A stretch of 64,000 nucleotides of DNA, from contig JABVXU010000150.1 in NCBI GenBank assembly GCA_013365365.1, positions 1 through 64,000 on the forward strand. The letters are read 5' to 3'. Source of the stretch: Cruorifilaria tuberocauda (lineage: Eukaryota > Nematoda > Chromadorea > Rhabditida > Onchocercidae). A program made the position numbers and the translations under genes. The notes beneath the pieces are model-generated. The model was not told where the DNA came from. It saw only the letters and a list, made by a program, of their open reading frames with translations, and did not search any database. This document shows, in pieces, positions 1-11,300 of this stretch (within the stretch, counting starts at the first letter, position 1; the number at the start of each line of letters is the position of its first letter).

Positions 1-177
1 TTATTCTTATATTTATTTTTCTTTCATTTATACAAATTGTTGGTTTTTATTATTTTAATGAATAAAATTACAATTAAAATTAAGTTTTTTTTTTCAATCA
101 AAATTAAGATAATTTCGAATAATTGCAATCAAAACTAAAAATTCCAATTTTCAATTAATAATTTTATCATTAAATAG

Positions 178-1135
178 GGTCCATTACCGAATACAGTGGA
201 CGATTTCTGGGAAATGATTTGGCAAGAACGATCCGGACTGATATTCATGCTTTGCAAATATGTAGAGGAACAAAAAGTGAAGTGTGCTGAATATTTACCA
301 ACGTTAGTTTTTGAATCAGGAATTGTAGATATTATTTTCGAATCAAAGTCAAAAATCAATTTGCTCAAGTTTTACTGACAGGAAAACAATCAAATTAATT
401 TATAATTTTTAGGTATTTCAAAGATATCTATCTTACATTCTTTTTTTTTACAAAATATCAGTAAATTAATTAGATTACGAAATTTGGAATATCGATTAAG
501 ATCTTATTGTATTAATTGAAATTTCTTGTAACTTTCAAGCTTATTATCTCAAAGGTAGTAAAGTTGAAATAAAATAGTTGTAATGAAAAAGTTGAATTCT
601 AATCAGAATTCAGATTCCAAACTCGTACAATTATACATGCCGGAATACGAATTGAATTACGAGAACGTAATAGATCAAAAAATGGTGATATTATCATGAC
701 GCAATTATTACTTAGTCGAGAAAATACAAATCTCACCGTAATGCATTATCAATGGATGTCGTGGGGTGATAAACAGGTACCGAAATTTCATACATTTTTA
801 TCAAAGACATTATACTATTTAATACAGGTAAATCATTTCAGGTACCAATAAATGATTACAAGACACCGTTTTCTTTGCTGAAAAAATCACGCATTTCACC
901 AACATGTACGGTGGTACACTGTAGTGCTGGTATTGGTCGTAGTGGTACATTGGTTGCAATTGAACTTTGTTTAATGCAGCTGGTAGCTGGCAATGAATTA
1001 GTGGTATCAGATATGGTTGCTTACATACGTCAAAAACGAGCTCAATCGGTACAAACTAAGGAGCAGTATTTGTACATTTTTAGGTTCGCAACTTTAGAAA
1101 AAATGCTCAGTGAACAATTAACTTTTGGTCCATAG
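178..1135 (+). CDS. Classical protein tyrosine phosphatase, C-terminal part (5' end outside window)
   Basis: Removes phosphate from phosphotyrosine; substrate unknown. Three exons are visible and keep phase: 178-302, 614-776 and 842-1135 (TAG). Exon 1 reads GPLPNTVDDFWEMIWQE, the family motif before the central sheet, and continues to KCAEYLPT. Exon 2 ends with HYQWMSWGDKQ, the WPD-loop region. Exon 3 has VVHCSAGIGRSG, the HC(X)5R signature loop with catalytic Cys and Arg, then QTKEQYLYIF, the Q-loop glutamines. The WPD Pro is Gly here, but the general-acid Asp remains. The domain ends about 70 residues after the signature, as usual, so the stop is probably the true C-terminus. Worm genomes hold large expanded families of short PTPs, which this may belong to; an exact orthologue cannot be named. 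The second acceptor (after position 613) was chosen over one at 604 because only it restores phase. Confidence 0.9.
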
Positions 1136-2116
1136 TTTTTCGGTTTCGACTATGTTCAGATAATTTTATAAATATTTTATCATAATGCGCCAGAAATTCT
1201 GGAATGTGAGAGAAACTGAACCAACGTGTGAGAGAACCAGAAAGTAGTAATCGATCCACAATATTTGGTTATAACCTACTCTTTGTAATAACCGAAAAGT
1301 CCTTCATAAAAACTTTTTTCTAGGTCACTCATTCATTTTTTTATAAAACTTGGTTTGTTTATTTAATCCTCTTAAGTAAAATTTATTTTTAACGCAATAT
1401 GGATTATACTCAAGTATACATTCATCCTTTTATCTACCTATCCTACCATTGATGAAATGCAAGTACTTCCTTAACGCTGTAATTTCATCAAAATTTGTTT
1501 TCCATTTGCATTTCTTGTTAATTCGTTATATGCGAATAATCAACGATATAATTCTGATTTTTCTTAGCTATATGCCATATTAATATATAGAAAAAATAGT
1601 TGAATCTTCCTCTTCACTTTCTGTCGTCAATAGAAGAGGAATATATACAAACAAATATTTCTTTTTACGATATAATGAACAATTTAGAGATTAACGCAAA
1701 AAAATTTACATAATATTTTTTCCTTCCTTCAGGGCACTGCTCGATTTTGCTGTCAGCAATCATATTATTTGCGAACGAAAAATAACTCCATTTGTTGAAA
1801 GATACCAGCAAATATGCCATTTCGATGAAACATGAACAGTATTATTGATGGATCAGTTAAATTTATAAAAACATGAAAAAAAAAAGCATTGTTCAGTTAT
1901 ATACGAAACATTTATGTACAGATATAATTGATAGATGTAGAAGAAAACGATTCGGTTAAAAATTTTCTCAACTTATGAGCAAAAATCAAATCCATACGTA
2001 AAAAATATATACATGAGCACCCGATATATTGTTTTCTTCAAATACCTAGTACTGCAAACATATTCCATGTATTTCACACAATAAGTCTGCATAAATATTC
2101 CAGATACATTCGAATT
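1136..2116. other. Convergent intergenic region between PTP (+) and mL52-like gene (-)
   Basis: About 1 kb of A/T-rich sequence that must hold both 3' UTRs. No reading frame with coding character was seen. Confidence 0.6.
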
Positions 2117-2938
2117 TTACGATATCTCTTCCGTACCTTTTGGCGATGGTATCATTGCAAGCTTTCTCTCATTTTCTTGTTTTTCAGCTTCCAATCGCTG
2201 TTTGTACAATTCTTCGGCATCGTGTATTTCACCAAGAAGTTTAACAATTCGTTTCTGAAATGTTCTATGGACTAAGTTAAGAATAAGTATACCTCTTATT
2301 AGAAAAACAAATTTATGATAGAACAAAAAATAGTACTTACCCCTAATTCGATTTGTTCTTTTTTCCTCTGCAACTCATCTAGAGATGTTATATAGACCGG
2401 TCGACCATCTAAAATATAGTTTGAAAGTCTCATGTACTTATTCATTCCATTCTTCCCCGAATTCGGAACTCGAAAATTTTCAGTCCTCTGAGAATATTCA
2501 AATAAACATAACTTCATTTCACATCAACTTATTTCACACTTTGTTTGATATTAGAAAGTAATAACCTTGAAAAGTGAAATCGACTCCCTTCTGTAAAACA
2601 TTCACATGCGGTGAGATGTAGACACTGAAAAATTAAAAAGATCATTCATTGCAAATGAACGTGAACGTTAAATAAAAAATAATTAGTAGGATATGTGTTA
2701 CTACACAAACGAAATTAATAACTCGCGCCACAGCATATATGCTCATTTTGAAGCTTATATTTCATCCAACTTACGGTTCTTTCCACCATTGCACTCGACC
2801 TCCCCATTTTGTTGGAATTGTCTTTAATTGCGGTTCAGTTTTTTTGTCGAAGTCACGCAGATACTTGATCCGATAACCGTGATGAGTATTGTACACAAAT
2901 CCCACACCTGATAAATGTAAGAGACGCATGCAACGCAT
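2117..2938 (-). CDS. Probable mitochondrial large-subunit ribosomal protein mL52-like
   Basis: Four exons on the minus strand: 2938-2775, 2624-2540, 2487-2341 and 2254-2117, giving about 177 aa. The last two exons read ENFRVPNSGKNGMNKYMRL, LSNYILDGRPVYITS, then a charged helix (IVKLLGEIHDAEELYKQRLE) ending KGTEEIS. A pattern of Pro/Gly-rich start, DGRP motif and long basic/acidic helix is what I recall of mL52. The first two exons (THHGYRIKYLRDFDKK, PTKWGGRVQWWKEP, VYISPHVNVLQKGVDF) I do not recognise; they could be a lineage extension of mL52 or a second short protein. The junction between exons 2 and 3 is uncertain: the donor CAAG/gttatt gives the wrong phase, whereas AAA/gtgtga gives phase 0 with a 52-nt intron. 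The start was chosen because an acceptor abuts the ATG at 2938. Confidence 0.5.
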
Positions 2939-2949
2939 CTAAAAACTGT
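2939..2949 (-). promoter_or_regulatory. Candidate spliced-leader trans-splice acceptor
   Basis: On the minus strand the sequence cagtttttag directly precedes the ATG at 2938. An acceptor with no upstream exon, touching a start codon and lying about 0.6 kb downstream of another minus-strand gene, fits the pattern of a downstream operon cistron in nematodes. Inferred from sequence only. Confidence 0.55.
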
Positions 2950-3550
2950 CTGTACAGTGAATAGCATTGGACTCGATGAAATGGATCAAGTGGCTGCTAT
3001 GTATAAAAGTGATCAGATGACGGGATTCCTGATCATCCTATTCATCCTGAGACTTTTGTTTTAGGATAAAATATTTTAAATTAGACCTGTGGCACTGAAT
3101 TATTTCGATATACATATGTCGGACTAACAAATACTATTTTGTTCAGTTCAAAGAAACCCATCTTTCAAAACTTCATTCACATATACATAAATCTAATATA
3201 CAATTGAAGAAACGTAACAAGAAAGAAATATATATTTTAAAAAAGAACGAGGTAAAGTGAAATTATTTTTCTCGTTAATATGATTCATTCAGCTTATAAT
3301 ATCATTTAACTTTTGCCAAATAACAAAGTAAAAAAAGTATAAATTGTGTAAAATACAAATATAAGTGTGAAAAATATTTCAAAATGAATAATGAAAAATA
3401 TAAATATAAAATATATATTTCCGAACTGGATCTTTGGATTACAATTTTCTGTTTGTCAAAATATCAATAAAATCACAATTATATATTAGTATTATAAAAT
3501 TCTTCGAATCGCAAAAATTTTCTAATGCATCCCACAAAAATAAAATAAGA
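2950..3550 (-). other. Inter-cistronic region prp-17 to mL52-like gene
   Basis: About 600 bp between the PRP17 stop and the next start on the same strand. It is A/T-rich with no open frame of coding character, and should hold the PRP17 3' UTR. Confidence 0.5.
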
Positions 3551-6500
3551 TCAGGACCACATCTTAATCATATTATCCCAGCTTCCCGTTATCATTCTCG
3601 AAGTTTCATGTGGATGCCACAATGTCGAGATAACACAATCATTATGTGCTTTCCATCGCGCAACTATTTTATGATTACGCCAATCCCAAATAAACACTTT
3701 GCCATCCGCATCACCCGATGTTAAGAAGCTGTAAAGTTTGTGTATCAAAAAAAGAATGTGGAGTTCCTCGCTGTTATAACCAAACTATGATACAATAATA
3801 AAGGTTTGCAGAGATGGAGCATGTCGAAAACTTGCGGTTTTTATAAGCTGGAGAATCTGCATTCAAGATTTAAAGTTTTAAAGGTATATTAAATCCAGAA
3901 AATAAAAATGAATAAGTAAGGAAGCATGACCTATATTTAAATTGCTTGTAGAAAAGAGAATAAAGTCATATTAATGTTCTAGATTGAAACTTCCTGAAAA
4001 CTTCAAATTCAGGAAAAATTTTCACACTAAACTATGAATTTCATTCAACCACCTACATGTCATTATAATTACAACAGTTCAAATCAGATGAAAGATTAGA
4101 TCAAAACCTCATATCCGGTGAGAAATCCACCGAACAAGCATAACCAGCAACATTATGTCCTTTAAATGCTTTCTTCTTGGCAAATCGCAATTTGTCATCA
4201 ATTAGTTGGAATAATACGATGCGATTGTCCATCGACTGACCAACTATCCATTTTTCTGGAATTCAAAAGATTTATTTTAAATCAGTGGATATTTTTCTTA
4301 AACCGTAATGAAACAATGTTATAATAAAGTTAAATTTTCGAAAAATTAGACAACCTGTTGGAGACTTTGTCATCGTTGGTATCGAATGTAGACCGGCATT
4401 TTGAATAAGTTTTGTATCCACAGGAATTTCCCTAAAAAATGGACTTCAAGCGTACTGATATGTGCTATGGGATGGAAATAATTCTAGCTTATTCTGGACT
4501 TACTCGCTTGTTCAAAGATTATTTCCTCGAATGAAAGATGACGACTTCTGTTTCTCAGAAATTCTCGTACCATTGCAAATAACTAATCTGATCGTAACAA
4601 TAAATAAGCAACTATCTAACAATTTCGTAAAACCAGTAATCGTTAATACTAACCATTCCCATATTCGAATTGACTTGTCGTCAGAAGTTGAACAGAATCT
4701 TCGATTCTTATCGAAAAATGTTATTGAATTGACAATGCCTAAGTGACGATCGTATTCCTGAAGTAAATACAGATTTAATATTTGGACTTACAGTTTGAAA
4801 ATATATGGTTTAACTGAACAAATTATAGGAAAATAAGCAAAAAGAAAATTATTCACCTGAACAATTTCACCTGTACGAGTATCCCACTGCAGGATTTTCT
4901 TGTTCTGCATACCCGATAAAAACATATTTTGTTTGTCCTCATCTGGATTAAATTTGACGCAGAACGGTATGTGACCAGTGTGGAATCGTTGTTTAACTTG
5001 ACCTGTTTTATCAATTAATTATTAATTTAAAAATCAAGGAAGGGAGATCAAAAACTATAGAAATGAAAAAATCTTACATACCAGCATTTCAGGGGCAAAC
5101 AAATTCCCAAAAATGAATTGCTCAGTAGCAATGAAGTAACCAACCTGTTTCAGTATCCCATAATTTTATGTATCTATCGAAAGATGCTGAAAGGAATTCG
5201 GTACCATCGCTGTTGAAGGTAACATCTTTAACCGACATTTTGTGTCCTGCATATGTCCTTACCACACTTCGTTTTCCATATACTTCCCATAGTTTAATCT
5301 AGACAGGAACTTACAACTTTTCAGAAAAAAAGATGCTACAAGAATGTTAATCGTAAATTGATGTTGCATACTATATTCATGTCAAAAAAGGCATAGAAAA
5401 GAACTAAACAGAGTAAAAATTAATGGGAAATTATCATTATTTTACAAACTTTGCTATCCATAGCAGAACTGAGGAACAAATGAGCACTCTTGGGGAACCA
5501 TCGCAGACAATTGATGCCTTTATTATGCCCACGATAAGTATGAATATGTTTTTTAGGTATAAAGCAACGTTCTGGTACGTGATCCTCACGTAAATTGACG
5601 CCAATATACTGCGGTGCATGCATAAATGAACGCCCGAGATAATCTTCTGCTTCTTTCACTGAAACGGATTCTTTAAACAAGTTCGATTGCTATAGATAAT
5701 ACAGCAAAAATCTTCTTGCAGATATGTTTTAAAATACAAACAACTCTATTTTCATAACAAAACAAAACCATACGATGTAATATAGAAGATTCATCCGCAA
5801 TAGTTTCTTGCTGCTGTGCTGCTTTACGACCTGCTCGACTATTTTTTTGACGTTTTTTCACTATTTCTTCTAACTCCTTTGCTAATTCTGCATCCGGTCT
5901 TGCTACTTCTACTTCGTCTTCAAATCTTGCCCACGGCCCTGGAATTTATTTGCTTCGATAGAGGGAAGGGATAAGCAAAAAATTAAACCGATAAAATGAA
6001 AATCAGTTGTTTTATTGAAAAGTAGGATAATTTTTAATAGTTTATAAATATTTGACAAAAATTTGACAGTTCAATACCAGTATATCCTTCTACATCACTA
6101 GGGTCCATATTCCGTTTCCTTCTACGTTTTTCTCCTCCTGTTTTCTGTCCTTCAAAAAGACTTGCACCATGCGTTTCCTGAGCCTACAAAGAGAATTTAT
6201 AAATGAGACTAATGATTGTAAGAATGTCAAAAATACTAAATCTATTTAAATCTCATTTACTATAAAATTTCGAAAACTTTACAATACCTTCGTTATATTA
6301 CCGATGAATTGACTGGATTGGTTAACGGATGGATCTAGAGCATATCCCAATGTATCGAAAGATCTGATCTGTTGTTCAAATTGGAAATTATTCACATGTT
6401 CTGATTCGACGAAACCAGTTAGCATGTTTTTTGGCGCTGTTTGGTTCAACGATTTGAAAGGATTTGATGGTCCAGCCTGTAAAGAGACGAGGAAAATGAG

Positions 6501-7198
6501 ACAAATAGCAAAACTCAAAAATATGAATAACAACTTAATTTATAATCTACAAAAAGCGGCTACTAGAGTATTTTAAAAGTTGAAATTGAAAACCCCTATC
6601 ACCGAAACCATATATATTTCCAGATTAACAACGAGCAATCAACAACCTTCATCACGAACTATAATATCAGAAAGTAAAAGTGAAATTTGAACATAAAAAA
6701 ATTTCAGAACGAAATAATGATAAAAGATGATACACCTGTTTTAATTTTTTCCATCATCTCACTACTTCCACAAGTATTTCAAATCAAAAAAATCGTACCA
6801 CCTGCTCAAAAATCTTATGGTGTTACTAATACAAATGAATCAATGATAATTTTATTTCAATTTTAAGCCTGAATACTATTAATCCAATTAATACACCAAA
6901 CTTTTTATAATAGATTAATTTTGATTTCCTTTAATGGATTCTAAACAAGAAATCATACCATTGGTTGGAAAAGTTCGTCGTATTTTGGATTATAACTAAG
7001 CTCTTTTGTTTGTGGATCGATGCACCGTAAACCACCGACATCCATTTTTGTACCAACAATTGGTGCAAGTTCACTATTAAGAGCAACTGATCGACAATTT
7101 TTTAAAGTTATCAGTTTAGTATGTGTTGAATCGCCATCATCATCCGTATCTGACGAAGCACCATCACTACTGGCCGGATAAGTTTGAAGTAATTCCAT
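3551..7198 (-). CDS. prp-17: Pre-mRNA-processing factor 17 (CDC40/PRP17), complete
   Basis: WD40 spliceosome component that acts around the second catalytic step of splicing in the nucleus. Eleven exons join in phase: 7198-6959, 6476-6288, 6183-6078, 5938-5769, 5689-5450, 5298-5145, 5002-4857, 4757-4654, 4431-4355, 4255-4108 and 3728-3551, for 583 aa, close to the human length. The N-terminal half has the conserved [12 protein letters not shown] and GPSNPFK motifs and a basic stretch ([15 protein letters not shown]). Then come [18 protein letters not shown] and seven WD repeats, with [73 protein letters not shown] and the terminal [14 protein letters not shown]...IKMWS. Exon 4 is read through to the second donor (ATG/gttttg), since CATC/gtatgg breaks phase. 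It is divergent from the GRASP gene. Confidence 0.96.
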
Positions 7199-8369
7199 TC
7201 TCTAATCTTAATATCATTATAGATAAGTCTCTTTCACAATCTATACGAACTATAACACGCAGCACTGAATTTGATAAGAGAAAAAATAAAGTGGATCTAT
7301 TTCGCTTTTTTAATAATATCCATGACACAGTTCTCTGACAAATACGTCATGTGAGAGCACAATTATTAATGCTATATCTGCATGATAATATTGCAAGAAA
7401 TTAAGTGTCAATTCTAACAAGGATGGTCAAATCATTTTTTAGGCAAGTTAAAAAAAAAGAAATAGAGTTCAGGAACAATATTTTCTTTTCTTTTTTAACA
7501 AATATAATGAAGCTTAGATCTTGAACAACAAATCAATGAAATTTCCGAATGATTCGATACAAATGAAAACTGAAAGGTTTAAAATCAAAATGAAAGAATT
7601 GCGGCTGAAGCTGTTGAACATTTTACAGCAAAAGAGGGGGACGAAATAATGCATAAAGCATGACTTACATGACTAGATGAATCAGAATCCCGGTTTCTAG
7701 GAATCCCGAAAATAACCGCAAGCCTTCTTAAAGAAAGTGATCCTTGGCAAGTCGCCGAAATTCATGATACCGGAACTGTAGCAGCACAATAGCAAGTTCA
7801 ATTGGGATCTTGCGCATTGGTTGATTGATTGTAGGCTAACGATATAGGTGGCGGCATGCTTAGAGTCTAAACAGGCCTTAAACATCAGCGTCAGAATTTC
7901 GGTTCAAGTTTATGAATTACGAGATTGAATTGAAGGTCAAGTTGATATTGAAGATCAAGATATCTTCAAATATTCAACGCGTTACATTTTTGACCTATTC
8001 GATGGTTGAAAAATTCTATCAGAATTGCAAAGTTTATTGACGGAAATGATGTTGTCTCGCCTGCCTTTGGCCAGTAGCTTTTGCCTTTGCCTTTGGCATC
8101 TTGACCCACACTATTCGAGAGACAGAGGGATAAAATTTGATCTAAGACAAGAAACACTTACTTGCGAAAAGTTTTTAGGACAGAGGCAATGAGAAAGAAA
8201 ATAATCCACGATTAGTTCATCATCAGGAGGGAATTTCAAGTTTAATTAATTTATACTGGAACATAAGGAGAAATTAAGTTGTATTTTTTGTATATACATA
8301 GACATTAATACCTTTAGATGTATTGTTTCGGAATAACAGTTAATTATTGAATTTTTTTGCAGTGACTCA
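7199..8369. promoter_or_regulatory. Divergent promoter region between prp-17 (-) and GRASP (+)
   Basis: About 1.2 kb separates the two divergent starts, so it should carry both promoters. No TATA box or named motif could be assigned. It holds minus-strand open frames at 7697-7885 and 7966-8157 with no recognised domain, and short internal repeats (a GGTCAAGTTGAT-like unit near 7930-7965 and a TTTGCCTTTGCC unit near 8085-8097). I do not treat these frames as genes. Confidence 0.4.
8352..8362 (+). promoter_or_regulatory. Candidate trans-splice acceptor of the GRASP gene
   Basis: The run tttttttgcag ends 7 nt before the ATG at 8370, with no upstream exon needed: a typical nematode spliced-leader acceptor position. 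Confidence 0.55.
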
Positions 8370-11300
8370 ATGGGCAATTCGGGCAGTACAAACATTCCTG
8401 GAGGTGGTAGCGATGGCTATCACGTATTAAGAGTTAGTTTATTTTATCATTTTTTTTTGGATTTTGAGTCCTCGGAAGTCATTTCTTTATTAAACAGCAT
8501 GCGTTCTGGGCTGATACTTGTCAAGATCGATTATCTCATCTTGTATGAATCAGGAATCCGTGAATAAATATGAATTGATTTCTTCAAAATTTTCTTTTGT
8601 AAAATTTTAATCGGTATTTGAATTTGAAGGCAATCACTGCTCTTTAGGAAATATCTAGAGATTTATCTAGAAGATTTATTACCATCTATATGATATATGA
8701 TATTATAGTGAATATAATAGAAAAGATATAAAATAAAATGAAGTGACTCCACAGAATATTAAAATTGATACAGTTTCTTGGATAGTAACATTTATTCTTT
8801 CCTATTAATTAGCTTCTTGCTCACTTTTGCTTCATCAGGTTTCTCCGATTCCTGAAAAATTTCGGAACTATAACCACACTATAGCGTTTATTTTATGGAA
8901 AAAGAGAACGCCATTTCTTTGAAAATAGAATCTAAGGTCAGATCAAATAATCACAATTATGATCACCAACCGACGAATGAAAGTCGATATGGGACTCGTC
9001 TGATTTTTAGAGAATTATTCTAAGTTTTATACGGTTTAGCCATAACGGCGTAGTTTTATTTTCAAATAGTGATATTAAAACTAATCCATAAATTATCTTT
9101 TATCTTATTCTGCCTCTATCTACAACTTACGAATATTCTCTTCTGATTATTTCATTCTCCTTTTCTACATTTTTATGGAACAAATTAATTTTCAAATGTA
9201 TGTTAAAAATATTTAGGTGCAAGACAATTCACCTGGACAGGCTGCTGGATTGGAGCCGTTTTTCGATTTTATTATTTGTATTGGGAACACACGACTGGTA
9301 ATTATTTATCTTTTTTTGTATTACTAGTATGCTTAACATTCGTGGTTGTGTCGTCAAACATGTTGTACGTTGAATACTGCAGGATCTTAAGTATCACATT
9401 ATTCTGTAATAAGTTGTACAAATTCAAAAGAGAACAAATTTGATGTTTTTCGTATAGATATAGAATAATGCCATCTTGATTTTGTTGTTTGAGAATTTGC
9501 GAACTGTTTGTATATAATATTACTCAGCGTTTCCCATATGCATATGGCAGTGATTTCAAAATCAGATGTTTCCATGTTTGGTGATAAACAACTGTCACTA
9601 ATTAAAACGTATAGAAGCTAAATAAATAAACAGTAAACATTATTAAAGATAGCTTATATCTCTGGCTATACTAACTCTTGGTATAGTATTATGAAACGAA
9701 GTATTTTATTTTAACGTAGAAATAAAAAATTTAATTTTTAGAACCGTAACATTGACGATAAAATTTGGACAGTTATTATTGTTGGATAGGAAAGAGAGCC
9801 TTTATTTCAGGATTCAGATAATGATACTTTGAAGGATATCTTAAAGCAGCATGTGGAACGACCGTTAGAACTAACTGTTTATAATAGGTAAGTTATTTAT
9901 TCTTTCTTTAAATATTTTATTTCCGTAACTTGGAAATGTCTAGCTACTATTTATCATATATTGAGCGGGATTGCTGAAATGCTAGTACCTGCGGGACTTT
10001 GTACTTCTTTCTTGGTTAAGTCTTCTTCAGCCATATTTTGTGTATATTATATACTGTCTTCTTGACATCGGAATAAGTGATTATATTCATTTTTCTCGTA
10101 TATACATCAATTTTCTATTTAGTGACGTTTTCTGAACTTTTGTTTTCAGCAAAACCCAAACAGTTCGACAGACACAAATCACACCATCGCAAATGTGGGG
10201 TGGTCAAGGATTACTTGGTATTTCAATTCGGTTCTGTTCATTTGAAGGAGCGCGCGAGAATGTTTGGCATGTTGTACAAGTCCAGCCCAATTCACCGGCA
10301 GAAATCGCTGGCTTACAATCTAACTTTGATTACATACTTGGAGCTGAATCCGTTCTAAACCAGGTTTGTCGATTTATGAATATCAACAGCATTTATATTT
10401 TAATAAACAATTGATTAATTTTTTGATAAGAGCATTTATCAATAAGTTTTAGATACATTAATCATCAATTGTAATTTTGGAAAAAAGGCACGGGTGAATC
10501 TAGCCAATGTGTATTTAAATCTTTTCTTAAATTATTTATTGATTAACATAATTTTTTATTTATGAGAACTGGGAGTCTGATGAAAATGAATGATACACTT
10601 TATGGGGTACTACATCTTTTTCTTTTAAATAGAATTATAACTTTTGATTCTTTCCAGTATTTTGGTTGAAAAATGAAATGAAAAAAAGGAAAAAAAATAA
10701 TAGTAGAGTAAAGAAAGGGGGTGATGCAAATGAGAAATGGTTTCTTAGAGAGCATCGCCATCTATTATTTAGAATTTTCAACTCATACGGAACTGGCGCT
10801 GAAGTGCCTAACTGATCTTGAATTGCTTTATCCAACCAAAAATGAAACGATAAATGGCAAAGCATTCCTATTCTTCAAACGCTTATTAGTAAAGCAGATC
10901 GTGTCAGATTCATAAAATTTGCATGTTATTTGTTTAGGCCGATGATCTTATTGCTCATTTACAAGCTAATGAAGGAAAGCCCATCAAATTATACGTTTAT
11001 AATACCGAGACTGACTCTGTAAGAGAGGTACGTCACATTTCTCCTGATCACTACATTAAAATAATGAAATTAGTGATACAGAGTTATCTTAACTTATTCG
11101 GCATTTTCCAGTTATAATCTTGTTATAGAGTTTGTATAAGATAAGTAAAAAATATCTGAAATATTAAATTTGATGACAGGAGATTATATTTTTGCTGAAA
11201 AGTGGCATATCTTGTGCATAGGAAATTATGAAAATCCCAACTTCTTAAGATTTTAAATGATTACATATATATATATATATTTTCAGGTTTCACTTACCCC

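Noticed and set aside
7697..8157. Two minus-strand open frames of about 60 codons in the prp-17/GRASP promoter region
   Set aside because: No domain, splice structure or homology recognised, and they overlap short internal repeats.
10635..10915. Open frames on both strands within a GRASP intron
   Set aside because: They lie in the intron between exons 4 and 5, with no recognisable motif; chance frames.
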